From: Desulfuromonadales bacterium
GTDB taxonomy: Bacteria; Desulfobacterota; Desulfuromonadia; Desulfuromonadales; UBA2294
Direction: 5' to 3'
Assembly (NCBI GenBank): GCA_014859615.1
Contig: JACUTX010000007.1
Coordinates: 1 to 25,826, forward strand
DNA: 25,826 bases
The translations under genes were made by a program, and so were the position numbers. The notes under the pieces are model-generated. The model had not been told where the DNA came from and did not search any database. It saw nothing but the letters and a program-made list of their open reading frames with translations. Shown one piece after another: positions 8,451 through 16,233 of the stretch (within the stretch, counting starts at the first letter, position 1; every line of letters begins with the position of its first letter).

Positions 8451-9158
8451 TCAATTAAAGACCAGATAACAGATCAAAGTCGTCAACACGCCGAGAATTG
8501 CACCAAAAACAACCTCCGAAACGGAGTGAACCCGCAATTGAAAACGGCTGTAACTGACCAGAATGGCAATCAGAACAACCAGCAGGCTGATCTCAATTCC
8601 GGGCTGAACAAGAACGACTGAAGTCGCCACCGAAAAAGCGACGGCGGCATGCCCGCTCGGCATGCCGCCACTCAAGGGGCGCCCTTTGCCGAAATAGGCT
8701 TTCAGCAGCAGTACGATAAAAACTGCGACCAGAATAGAGACGGTCGGCAGAATCGGAACAATCGGTTCAGAACGGCCAAGCTCCATCTCCAGCGATGGAA
8801 ACAGATAACGCGAAAAAATAAAAAAACCTATAACAAACGCGCCGATGCTGGCGACCAGAACAGAACCGGCCGCAACATCCTTGGCCCGACGTGCCAGGGG
8901 GTGGAATTGAGGTGAAACCAGATCCACAACGACCTCGATTGCCGTATTCATTAATTCGGCAAAAAGAACCAGAGTCACGGCAAAGGTGAGCAGAATAAAA
9001 TCGAGTGCTGACAACCCGAGAAAAAGAGCCAACAAAAGAACAATCACTGAAGAAAAACAGTGATAGCGAAGGTGCTTCTGGCTCGATACCGCCCAGATAA
9101 TCCCTTCTATTGCGCAGTTAACGCTCTCAACCCAGTTATCCGGCTTCATCCCTCGCAA
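8451..9158 (-). CDS. dgkA: Diacylglycerol kinase (DgkA-type) fused to PAP2 phosphatase
   Basis: This 235-residue membrane protein joins two lipid-phosphate activities. Residues 1-120 are a prokaryotic DagK domain with three helices and the signature AELMNTAIE (67-75) followed by RRAKDVAAGSV (90-100). Residues 130-235 are a PAP2-type phosphatase domain with KGRP (158-161), PSGH (167-170) and SRFQLRVH (204-211), the three motifs of the family. Likely substrates are diacylglycerol or undecaprenol and their phosphates; having kinase and phosphatase on one chain suggests a recycling role, but that is inference. I chose the TTG start directly after the ybeY stop because AGGCGG lies five bases upstream. 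The ATG three codons later (9149) has its purine run too close. Confidence 0.88.
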   Translation of the reverse strand: MRGMKPDNWVESVNCAIEGIIWAVSSQKHLRYHCFSSVIVLLLALFLGLSALDFILLTFAVTLVLFAELMNTAIEVVVDLVSPQFHPLARRAKDVAAGSVLVASIGAFVIGFFIFSRYLFPSLEMELGRSEPIVPILPTVSILVAVFIVLLLKAYFGKGRPLSGGMPSGHAAVAFSVATSVVLVQPGIEISLLVVLIAILVSYSRFQLRVHSVSEVVFGAILGVLTTLICYLVFN

Positions 9159-9620
9159 TTATACCGCCTGTAGACAGTCACGTTTGATCAGTGCGAAAAG
9201 TTCCTGTTCCTTAACCTCCATCCGTTCGGCGTCCTCTGCCGTACCACGCTCATGATCATAACCGAGCAGATGCAGAATCCCGTGCAAGAGTAAAAAAAAG
9301 AGCTCATGCTCAAACGGAATATCGGCCTCAGAGGCATCCCGCGCTGCCGTGTCGGCTGAAATAACCACATCCCCGAGCAGCTGCGGATGCAGAGGCTCCC
9401 GTTCTCCTTCGAGCATCGAAAAAGAGATAACATTTGTCGATTTGTCACGTTGGAGATAATCGCGATTCAATTCCTGAATCCGTGCATCATCGACAATGAG
9501 AATTGAAACTTCAAAATCAGGACATTCCAAGGCGCTTAATATCGTCTGCGCCACTTTTTTTAACTTTTGTATTTTTATCGGATGGACCTGTTGCGCGTTC
9601 TCTATTTGAATCGTTGCCAT
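9159..9620 (-). CDS. ybeY: Endoribonuclease / rRNA maturation factor YbeY
   Basis: YbeY is a zinc-dependent RNase that takes part in 16S rRNA 3'-end processing and ribosome quality control. The 153-residue length is typical. The metal motif HGILHLLGYDH gives ligands His113, His117 and His123, and STNVISFSML (61-70) is the conserved strand ahead of it. The ATG at 9620 lies inside the end of the phosphohydrolase gene; I keep it because the first residues (MATIQIENAQQ) fit the family N-terminus. The overlap is 104 bases in a different frame. The stop codon is immediately followed by the kinase start. The run with PhoH upstream is the classic phoH-ybeY neighbourhood. Confidence 0.95.
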   Translation of the reverse strand: MATIQIENAQQVHPIKIQKLKKVAQTILSALECPDFEVSILIVDDARIQELNRDYLQRDKSTNVISFSMLEGEREPLHPQLLGDVVISADTAARDASEADIPFEHELFFLLLHGILHLLGYDHERGTAEDAERMEVKEQELFALIKRDCLQAV

Positions 9621-11880
9621 TTTTTTTCTCGGTCACCCGCTCCTTATGCACCGGTTCAGGATAATCGACCCGGTGGTGAAAGATTCCGCCAAGAACGCGT
9701 GCAAAGCTCTTGGTAATCATATGCATATCCTTCAGAGACAGTTCGCACTCATCGAGTTGTCCGTCAATAAAAATATTATTAATAATCTTCTGAACCATGC
9801 CAAGCGTCCTGGCCGGAGTCGGGTCGGACAGGGTGCGGCTTGCCGCCTCGACAGCATCGGCCAGCATGATGAGAGCGGCCTCGCGGGTCTGGGGCTTCGG
9901 CCCCGGATAGCGGTAATCACGTTCGGAGACCTGCTGCACATTTTCATCGACCTGCTTTTTCGCTTTATCATAAAAAAACTTGATCAGGGCCGTCCCGTGA
10001 TGCTGGCGGATGATATTGATAATCTGATCCCCGAGTTTATTCTCCCTGGCAATTTCAACCCCGTCCTTTAAATGGGCCATCAGGATCAAGGCGCTCATCG
10101 ACGGGGCGAGTTTATCATGACGATTTTCACCTCCACCAGTATTCTCTATAAAATATAGAGGCTTACGCAGTTTGCCGATGTCATGATAGTAGGCGGCAAC
10201 CCGACAGAGCAGTGGGTTAACATTGATCTCCTCGGCAGCCGCCTCAACCAGATTACCAACCACAACGGAGTGGTGATAGGTACCCGGAGCCTGAATCATC
10301 AGTTCGCGCAGCACCGGTGAGTGCATGTTTGCCATTTCGAGCAGCTTGATATCGGTCGTGTACTTAAAAAGATGCTCAATCAGCGGTATTGTCCCGATCA
10401 CAATCACGGCACAGATAAAACCGTTGAGCAGGCCGAAGCCGGATTTATAAAGGAGCTGCAGATCAAAACCGTGTCCGACCAAAAAATGGATACTGATCAC
10501 GGTCAGAACATTGACAATCGAGAGATGAAAACTCGCCCGGTAGAGGGTAGCTCTCTCTTTACAATGCCGTACCCAATGAGCAGCAGTCAGGCTCCCGACG
10601 AAAGTGTAAAAAGTCAAAAACAGGTTGTTGCCAAACAAAAATCCGACCAGAATTGCGGCCAGAAAGGCGAAAAAAACTGTTACCTCCGAATTGAGAACAA
10701 TCCGGACCAGCATCGCGCCGACCGCAAAAGGGACAACATAGTAATAACTGGTCGATTCAATGTACGGAAAAGCACTTTCGAGGGCCGACGAGACAAAAAT
10801 AGCCAACTTGATCAGGACAAACAGTCCAACAAACGTTGTTGACAAGAAGAGCAGATCACGGTCATTCAAATTATATTTTCGAATATTTCGACTGGCAAAA
10901 CGATCGCTGACATAAAGAATAATCAACGTACAAAAAAGAAGTCCGACAGCGGTCTGAATATTTTTTGAATCACTGCCGATCTTACGCATCGCCTGAAGTT
11001 TAAGAACCTGATTATCAGTGATGCGTTCTCCTTCGCGAACAATCATCTCACCACGTTTGACCTGATACAGAACTTCTGTCACCGTGTCGCGGGCCATTTT
11101 CTTTTGGTGTGCTGTTTCACTCTGATTAAAAAAAAGATTCGGCCGGATGGTTCGATCAATCAGCGAGACAACCGTCTTGATCTGTTGTTTGGGCAACACT
11201 CTGCTCTCTGCCAGAGCGTCTGCGAACCGCTTCCGCGCCGTATTGAGATCAATAACGGAAGGTTCCCCCTCAAAAGTCAGGATCTTATCCGTAGCCAGAT
11301 CACGCAGGATGATCCCACGTTTCATGTCGGCCTGAAAAAGCTTTACATCATTCACAATCTGATACGACAAAATCTCCAGCAACGAGTTTCTCAGCGCCTG
11401 TACGGCCTCTTTGCTCTCCGATATTTTTTTCAGAGTTCGCCATTCATCGGGGGTCAAGGCTACCCCGAACAGGCTGTCCGCTTCAACTTTGACCTGTTCA
11501 ACCGCTTCCACACTCTGTTCGGCGCCAAAACCTGTTTCCAGGAGCTGATTGAGGCGATTGACCTGGGTCACTCCTGCCTCGGAGTCATAATCATAAAAAG
11601 CACCGACCGCATCTTCAGCCGATTGGCGTTTTCTATCGGTCAACACCTCATCCGGTATCAACAGCTCACGGGGAGATTTTATATCGCGCGCAGCAATATC
11701 ACCAGGATTGTGATAACCGGGGGTCAACCCCCCTTTTGGGATGATAATAAAGGTCAAGCTCAGTGCCAAAAGAAACAAAAGCAACTGACGTTGATAACGA
11801 CCATCGAGCGACGAGATAATACCGCCGAGAAGTGATGTCGATTTTTGTGAACGCTGCCGGTCTGTTTTGCGTTCGCTCAT
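9517..11880 (-). CDS. pgpH: 7TM-HD family phosphohydrolase (PgpH-like)
   Basis: This is a membrane-bound HD-domain phosphodiesterase. Relatives such as Listeria PgpH hydrolyse cyclic di-AMP; that activity here is inferred from family. Layout: an N-terminal helix (about 25-45, LLLFLLALSLTFIIIP), a large extracytoplasmic 7TMR-HDED domain (to about 300), seven membrane helices (about 310-480) and a C-terminal HD domain. The HD signature YYHDIGKL has the His-Asp pair near residue 566-567, with further ligands in HHSVVVGNLVEAA and IIRQHHGTAL. An upstream ATG at 11895 is possible, but the ATG at 11880 has GAGG nine bases ahead and gives MSERKTDRQ, so I prefer it (787 residues). The last 34 residues, Lys/Asp/Ser-rich and probably disordered, overlap ybeY. 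Confidence 0.9.
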   Translation of the reverse strand: MSERKTDRQRSQKSTSLLGGIISSLDGRYQRQLLLFLLALSLTFIIIPKGGLTPGYHNPGDIAARDIKSPRELLIPDEVLTDRKRQSAEDAVGAFYDYDSEAGVTQVNRLNQLLETGFGAEQSVEAVEQVKVEADSLFGVALTPDEWRTLKKISESKEAVQALRNSLLEILSYQIVNDVKLFQADMKRGIILRDLATDKILTFEGEPSVIDLNTARKRFADALAESRVLPKQQIKTVVSLIDRTIRPNLFFNQSETAHQKKMARDTVTEVLYQVKRGEMIVREGERITDNQVLKLQAMRKIGSDSKNIQTAVGLLFCTLIILYVSDRFASRNIRKYNLNDRDLLFLSTTFVGLFVLIKLAIFVSSALESAFPYIESTSYYYVVPFAVGAMLVRIVLNSEVTVFFAFLAAILVGFLFGNNLFLTFYTFVGSLTAAHWVRHCKERATLYRASFHLSIVNVLTVISIHFLVGHGFDLQLLYKSGFGLLNGFICAVIVIGTIPLIEHLFKYTTDIKLLEMANMHSPVLRELMIQAPGTYHHSVVVGNLVEAAAEEINVNPLLCRVAAYYHDIGKLRKPLYFIENTGGGENRHDKLAPSMSALILMAHLKDGVEIARENKLGDQIINIIRQHHGTALIKFFYDKAKKQVDENVQQVSERDYRYPGPKPQTREAALIMLADAVEAASRTLSDPTPARTLGMVQKIINNIFIDGQLDECELSLKDMHMITKSFARVLGGIFHHRVDYPEPVHKERVTEKKNGNDSNRERATGPSDKNTKVKKSGADDIKRLGMS

Positions 11881-11903
11881 AAATAAATGCCTCATACTCT
11901 GAT

Positions 11904-12881
11904 TTAAGCAGACGCTCGGGCTGAATGAACCTTGTCATAAGCCTTCACAATCTGCTGAACAATCGGATGTCTGACCACGTCCTGGTCTGAAAAATAGTTG
12001 ATCGATATCCCCGACACCGACTCAAGGACTTTAACTGCATCGATCAAGCCGGAAAAACGCCCGGTGGGAAGGTCGATCTGGGTCACATCCCCGGTTATCA
12101 CCGCACGGCTGCCGAAACCGAGCCGGGTCAAAAACATCTTCATCTGTTCTACCGTTGTATTCTGAGCCTCGTCAAGAATAACAAAGGCATCATTCAAGGT
12201 TCGACCGCGCATAAAAGCGAGCGGTGCGACCTCAACAATATTTTTTTCAATCAACTCCTGCCCCGTCTCGAAATCGAGCATGTCAAACAGAGCATCGTAC
12301 AGCGGCCGAAGATAAGGGTTGACCTTGTCAGCAATATCTCCCGGTAAAAAACCGAGTTTTTCACCCGCCTCAACGGCCGGGCGAACCAGAATAATGCGAC
12401 TGACCTCTTTTTTATTCAGGCAGGCAACAGCCATTGCCATCGCCAGATAGGTCTTCCCGGTCCCGGCCGGACCGACACCAAATACAACATCATGGCTGCG
12501 TATCGCATCGATATACGCTTTTTGCGCGACACTTTTGGGCGAAATATATTTGTTGCGTGCCGAGATAAAGACCGTATCGAGAAAAATATCTTTCAGATGC
12601 GCCGAAGAGTCAGCATTAAGGATGCGCGTCGCATAATCGATATCTGACGGGTAGAGAGAATACCCTTCCCTTAAAAGTGCGTACAACTCCTCGCACAAAC
12701 GATGCGCCAATTGAACCTGCGGCGCATCACCCTGAATAACAAGACGCCCCCCCTGAGAACCGATACGGACCTCCAGAGAACGCTCAATCAGCTTGAGATG
12801 GCGATTCTGTCGCCCAAAAAGCAAATTTGCATATTTTTGATCAGCAGCAATAAACTCTTTTGACAAGGTTTGACGACTCAA
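11904..12881 (-). CDS. phoH: PhoH-family P-loop ATPase
   Basis: PhoH-like proteins are cytoplasmic ATPases with a helicase-like P-loop core and are commonly encoded beside ybeY; a role in RNA metabolism is proposed from that linkage. The 325 residues include an N-terminal KH-like segment (about 30-75, VRIGSQGGRLVIQGD), Walker A GPAGTGKT (137-144), the family motif RPAVEAGEKLGFLPGD (167-182) and Walker B VILDEAQN (234-241). The start is TTG, supported by an AGGA seven bases upstream; a nearby ATG is out of frame and stops after two further codons. It is the first gene of the long minus-strand run and lies back-to-back with eno, so its promoter should be in the 166-base divergent gap. The phosphohydrolase gene begins just after its stop. 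Confidence 0.93.
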   Translation of the reverse strand: MSRQTLSKEFIAADQKYANLLFGRQNRHLKLIERSLEVRIGSQGGRLVIQGDAPQVQLAHRLCEELYALLREGYSLYPSDIDYATRILNADSSAHLKDIFLDTVFISARNKYISPKSVAQKAYIDAIRSHDVVFGVGPAGTGKTYLAMAMAVACLNKKEVSRIILVRPAVEAGEKLGFLPGDIADKVNPYLRPLYDALFDMLDFETGQELIEKNIVEVAPLAFMRGRTLNDAFVILDEAQNTTVEQMKMFLTRLGFGSRAVITGDVTQIDLPTGRFSGLIDAVKVLESVSGISINYFSDQDVVRHPIVQQIVKAYDKVHSARASA

Positions 12882-12967
12882 TCCGGCATCCTTTGGTTAG
12901 AAAACGGGGATAAGAAATACCACTCTGACGCCATAAAAGCAATCCGTTTAACAACTTGTAGAAAAGG

Positions 12968-12996
12968 CTTACAATTTACAGATCCTGTGCTATATA
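12968..12996 (+). promoter_or_regulatory. Candidate sigma-70 promoter for eno
   Basis: CTTACA (12968-12973) and TATATA (12991-12996) are 17 bases apart. A perfect TATAAT follows in the same AT run (12995-13000) and may be the true -10 with a poorer -35. The eno ATG is about 50 bases downstream, preceded by a CAGGAG ribosome site at 13037-13042. Confidence 0.5.
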
Positions 12997-13020
12997 TAAT
13001 TTCCTTTTCCATCATTTCAA
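12993..13020 (-). promoter_or_regulatory. Candidate sigma-70 promoter for the phoH-led operon
   Basis: On the minus strand, TTGAAA (13020-13015) and TATATA (12998-12993) are separated by 16 bases and point toward phoH, about 110 bases ahead of its TTG. The TATATATAAT stretch used as -10 is shared with the opposing eno promoter candidate. This is based on hexamer match only. Confidence 0.4.
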
Positions 13021-13047
13021 CGTTTTTGAGTCAATACAGGAGATGCC

Positions 13048-14334
13048 ATGAGTGAAATTATTGATATTTACGCACGCGAAATCCTCGATTCCCGCGGAAA
13101 TCCGACTGTTGAAGTTGAAGTTTATCTGGAGAGCGGAGCGATGGGTCGCGCCGCTGTTCCGAGTGGAGCCTCAACCGGAGAACGTGAAGCTCTGGAACTG
13201 CGGGACGGCGACAAAAGTCGCTATCTCGGTAAAGGGGTCCAAAAAGCGATCGAAAACGTCAACGAAGTGATCACCGAAGCGCTGCTCGGCTGGGAAGCTT
13301 CTGACCAGGCGGGTATCGACCGTAAACTGATCGATCTGGATGGAACAGATTTCAAAAGCAATCTCGGCGCCAACGCTCTGCTCGGCGTCTCACTCGCCTG
13401 TGCCAAAGCAGCGGCCGAAGATGCCGGTCTCCCTCTCTATCAGTATCTCGGCGGCACCAATGCCAAGGAGTTGCCGGTACCGATGATGAATATCATCAAC
13501 GGTGGCGAACATGCCGACAACAATGTCGACATTCAGGAATTCATGATCATGCCGGTCGGCGCAGTGAACTTTAAGGAAGCGTTACGGATGGGGGCTGAAA
13601 TCTTCCACGCCCTGAAAAAAGTCCTCAAGGATAAAGGGTACAACACCGCCGTCGGCGATGAAGGCGGGTTCGCCCCCGACCTGAAGAGCAATGAAGAGGC
13701 GTTGCAGGTTATCATGGCAGCGATCAAAGCCGCCGGTTTCAAAGCGGGGACAGATGTCCTTCTGGCCCTCGACGTCGCTGCATCAGAACTGTACAAAGAG
13801 GGGACCTACACCCTGGCAAACGAAAAGCAGCCTAAAAAGAGTTCTGCCGAGATGGTCGATTTTTATAGCGATCTGGTCGATCGTTATCCGATTATTTCGA
13901 TCGAAGACGGTATGGCTGAAAACGACTGGGATGGCTGGGCTCTCTTGACCGAGAAACTCGGCAAAAAAGTCCAGATCGTCGGCGATGACCTGTTTGTCAC
14001 CAACACAAAGATTCTCAGAGAAGGGATCGATAAAGGGATTGCCAACTCGATCTTAATCAAGGTTAATCAGATCGGAACCTTGACCGAAACCCTTGAAGCG
14101 ATCGAAATGGCCAAACGGGCCGGTTACACGACGGTCATTTCACACCGCAGCGGCGAAACAGAAGATACCACCATCGCCGACCTGGCTGTAGCGACCAACG
14201 CTGGCCAGATCAAGACCGGTTCGCTCTGCCGCACCGACCGCGTCTGCAAGTACAATCAGCTGCTGCGAATCGAGGACGAACTCGACGACGTCGCCGTCTA
14301 CAACGGTCGCGATGTCTTCTACAATCTGCGCTGA
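13048..14334 (+). CDS. eno: Enolase (phosphopyruvate hydratase)
   Basis: Enolase interconverts 2-phosphoglycerate and phosphoenolpyruvate in glycolysis and gluconeogenesis; in other bacteria it is also part of the RNA degradosome. The 428 residues are full length. Recognisable segments are ARE.LDSRGNPTVEVEV at the N-terminus, SGASTGEREALELRDGD (the mobile catalytic loop), the acid region GDEGGFAPDL near residue 205, the metal ligands in LALDVAASELY, SIEDG and VGDDLFVTN, the catalytic lysine in ILIKVNQIGTLTET near 337-342, and the signature SHRSGETEDTTIADLAV. Two cysteines occur in the usually Ser/Ala region GSLCRTDRVCKYNQ, a small variation. The gene stands alone on the plus strand between a divergent promoter zone and a strong terminator. 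Confidence 0.98.
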   Translation: MSEIIDIYAREILDSRGNPTVEVEVYLESGAMGRAAVPSGASTGEREALELRDGDKSRYLGKGVQKAIENVNEVITEALLGWEASDQAGIDRKLIDLDGTDFKSNLGANALLGVSLACAKAAAEDAGLPLYQYLGGTNAKELPVPMMNIINGGEHADNNVDIQEFMIMPVGAVNFKEALRMGAEIFHALKKVLKDKGYNTAVGDEGGFAPDLKSNEEALQVIMAAIKAAGFKAGTDVLLALDVAASELYKEGTYTLANEKQPKKSSAEMVDFYSDLVDRYPIISIEDGMAENDWDGWALLTEKLGKKVQIVGDDLFVTNTKILREGIDKGIANSILIKVNQIGTLTETLEAIEMAKRAGYTTVISHRSGETEDTTIADLAVATNAGQIKTGSLCRTDRVCKYNQLLRIEDELDDVAVYNGRDVFYNLR

Positions 14335-14349
14335 TTTACGACACGCCAC

Positions 14350-14384
14350 AAAAAAAGCCCGCTCATCATGAGCGGGCTTTTTTT
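14350..14384. terminator. Bidirectional rho-independent terminator
   Basis: The stem GCCCGCTCA (14357-14365) pairs perfectly with TGAGCGGGC (14369-14377) around a three-base loop. It is flanked by seven A on the left and seven T on the right. It lies 16 bases after eno on the plus strand and, read on the other strand, 18 bases after the ferritin-like gene, so it should stop transcripts from both sides. Confidence 0.95.
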
Positions 14385-14401
14385 ATACAACATCTTTGCT
14401 G

Positions 14402-14860
14402 TCACACTTTCCCGAAAACCTGCTCGAAGTAGTCGCGAAGCGTTGTCACATGTTTTGCATCGTCCCGGGCCAGCGAGGTAAACATCGCCTTTATTGACGG
14501 ATCACTGAACTCTACGGCATTCGCCACGTGCACCTGATTAAAAGTCTCCTCCATCTTGATTGCCGTACGTAACACCTTCTCCTTGGAAAGCGTCACCTTC
14601 TTCACATCGACCAATAATTTACGGGCACGGGCCAAAAGCGCCTCAATAGCCTGATTATCGATCTTGCTCCCGCTGAAAACATCGTTCACCTGAAGACGAC
14701 GTGCCAACTTGATCTGACTGACATGAGCCTGCTCATCATCGACCAGCACCCCCAAAAGAGCAGAAAACTCCTGATCATCAGAATAAGTCTTCTGCCAATA
14801 TTTATAAACATCAGCCATGGCCTGCTCTATCTCTTCACAGCAGGCTAAAAATTTTCGCAT
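14402..14860 (-). CDS. Ferritin-like / rubrerythrin-fold protein
   Basis: This small protein is predicted to be a four-helix bundle with a ferritin-like fold. The 152 residues are strongly helical. Acidic/His residues in the right register occur as FLACCEEIEQAMADVY near the start, VDDEQAHVSQIKL near 45-55, IKMEETFNQVHV near 103-112 and RDDAKHVTTLRDYFE near the end, which could form a diiron site. A role in iron handling or oxidant defence is therefore inferred, not shown. The start is the ATG at 14860, where GGAG is six bases upstream; a TTG four codons earlier lies inside that ribosome site and is rejected. It converges with eno on a shared terminator. The zf-TFIIB-like gene lies 180 bases upstream on the same strand. 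Confidence 0.7.
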   Translation of the reverse strand: MRKFLACCEEIEQAMADVYKYWQKTYSDDQEFSALLGVLVDDEQAHVSQIKLARRLQVNDVFSGSKIDNQAIEALLARARKLLVDVKKVTLSKEKVLRTAIKMEETFNQVHVANAVEFSDPSIKAMFTSLARDDAKHVTTLRDYFEQVFGKV

Positions 14861-14933
14861 CGAATACTCCAATTCCTAAAATGATCGTAACCATTTAGCG
14901 CTTGCGAAAAGGTTGTCATTCCCGAGAGGTTAA

Positions 14934-14969
14934 TTGCGGAATCGAGCTTTTAAAGCTATGAATCGCAAT
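14934..14969. repeat. Interrupted inverted repeat upstream of ferritin-like gene
   Basis: An outer pair ATTGCG (14934-14939) / CGCAAT (14964-14969) encloses an inner pair AGCTTT (14945-14950) / AAAGCT (14952-14957). Together they form a two-part stem with an internal loop in the 180-base gap between the two small minus-strand genes. It could be a leader structure or an operator. There is no T-tract, so it is not a standard terminator. Confidence 0.4.
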
Positions 14970-15040
14970 AAAATCATTTTCAGAGATGAGAAGCTTTCTC
15001 AGGATCCTTGATAATACTGAATCATTATAAATGATTAAAT

Positions 15041-15340
15041 TCACTCTTTTTCAGGATGGAACCATTGATCAAACCATGTCCGGTGGTCCTTTTCTGACAA
15101 CAGCTGAAAATCCTTGGGACCAAGCCAGACCCCCTTACATCCGGGACATTGATCCATCGGCACGCCGCGAAATACCAGCGGCTCGATCTTGTCACCACAC
15201 TTCGGGCAACGCCCCAGACAATGCTCGTGGATCAACTTTTCTTTAGTCTCCACTTTGAGCTTTTCGATCAGCTCTCTTTCCATGTTATGAAAATACTGAT
15301 TCTCTATCGCTTTTTTACGGTCATCCCATGCATCGGTCAT
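15041..15340 (-). CDS. zf-TFIIB-like zinc-ribbon protein
   Basis: This 99-residue protein has a charged helical N-terminal half (about 1-40) and a zinc ribbon of the zf-TFIIB type: CPKC (45-48) and CPGC (65-68), the second in the characteristic context MDQCPGCKGVWL. Its cellular role is unknown; proteins of this kind are common and uncharacterised. The start is decided by the ribosome site: AAGGAGGT touches the ATG at 15346 but lies seven bases ahead of the ATG at 15340, so the second is used (MTDAWDDRK). It has its own candidate promoter upstream and is the last gene on the core side of the defence island. Confidence 0.8.
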   Translation of the reverse strand: MTDAWDDRKKAIENQYFHNMERELIEKLKVETKEKLIHEHCLGRCPKCGDKIEPLVFRGVPMDQCPGCKGVWLGPKDFQLLSEKDHRTWFDQWFHPEKE

Positions 15341-15376
15341 CGGCATACCTCCTTGAAATAACAGTCATTTAAACAA

Positions 15377-15404
15377 ATTATACAGATTCATACCCGCTCT
15401 GCAA
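15377..15404 (-). promoter_or_regulatory. Candidate sigma-70 promoter for the zf-TFIIB gene
   Basis: On the minus strand TTGCAG (15404-15399) and a perfect TATAAT (15382-15377) are 16 bases apart, about 37 bases ahead of the preferred start codon. The remainder of the 15,341-15,528 gap shows no gene; it separates core genes from the restriction island. Confidence 0.5.
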
Positions 15405-15528
15405 GAGCTCATGTGTTTTCACATTCACTTTCGGACGGCAAGAACCTCTTCACTGTCTTTTATTTGGCAGCTTTCTTTCTCTATAAGAAAATACAATCAT
15501 CCGGATGCAGACCGCCCCTGTTCTGATT

Positions 15529-16233
15529 TCACACATCCAGCCCCGCACCATTCACCCGCAACCACTCCTTACGCTCGGAGTAACTCGGAATCACCTTGTC
15601 GACCTCGTTCCAGAAGGCATTGGTGTGGTCGAGGTGATGAAAGTGGCAGAGCTCGTGGACGACGATGTAGTCGATAATGGTCTGCGGTGCCATCATGCAT
15701 TTCCAGTGAAAGGCGAGATTGCCATTGGGAGAGCAGGAAGCCCAGCGGTTACCGAGTTCACGGACATTGATTTCGCGGGGGGCAACACCAACAATTGGGG
15801 CATAATAGTTGACGCGCTGCTGGATACGGTCCTGACCACGGGCAATGTAGTAGTCTCGAAAGGCAGTCTGTGCGGCTTCGATTGAGCTGGCATCGACCAG
15901 TTCCCGCCGCAGGCAGAAGCGGCCGTTCTTCAGCAGCAGCGCTTCCGGTTGCTCTGCCGCCAGTTGCAAGCGGTAGGAGCGCCCGAGGTAAAGGAACCCT
16001 TCGCCGTTTTTGTATTCGCGCAGCACGCGGGTGGCGTTGAGGTCGCGCCACTCGGCGAGGTTCTTGTAGATCCAGAGGCGCCTGGCCTCGACCATATCCT
16101 CGATCCGCTCATCCGGCACGGTCTCCGGTGCCCGGACAACGATGCTGCCATCGCGTTCTATAACGATGTCGGCCGTGGCGCGGCTGCTGCGGATGATTTC
16201 GTAGCGAATATCGTCTTTCTTTTTGGCGTTCAC
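15529..16233 (-). CDS. YgjP/WLM-type zinc metallohydrolase (DUF45)
   Basis: This is a 234-residue predicted metal-dependent hydrolase of the YgjP (DUF45) family, which is very often encoded next to type I hsdR genes. The active-site motif is HELCHFHHLDH: His193-Glu194 and His197, with His203 as a likely third ligand, followed by the family tail NAFWNEVDKVIPSY. The preceding strand GNRWASCSPNGNLAFHW is also diagnostic. The substrate is uncertain; both peptidase-like and nucleotide-hydrolase roles have been proposed for the family. The start is GTG, overlapping the hsdR stop by four bases (GTGA), so it is translationally coupled to the restriction subunit and is the last gene of the island. No terminator was seen after it. 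Confidence 0.88.
   Translation of the reverse strand: MNAKKKDDIRYEIIRSSRATADIVIERDGSIVVRAPETVPDERIEDMVEARRLWIYKNLAEWRDLNATRVLREYKNGEGFLYLGRSYRLQLAAEQPEALLLKNGRFCLRRELVDASSIEAAQTAFRDYYIARGQDRIQQRVNYYAPIVGVAPREINVRELGNRWASCSPNGNLAFHWKCMMAPQTIIDYIVVHELCHFHHLDHTNAFWNEVDKVIPSYSERKEWLRVNGAGLDV

Noticed and set aside
15341..15528. Hidden tRNA or attachment site at the island edge
   Set aside because: I looked for a cloverleaf and for a matching repeat near the island's right part and found neither; the true right end is outside the window.
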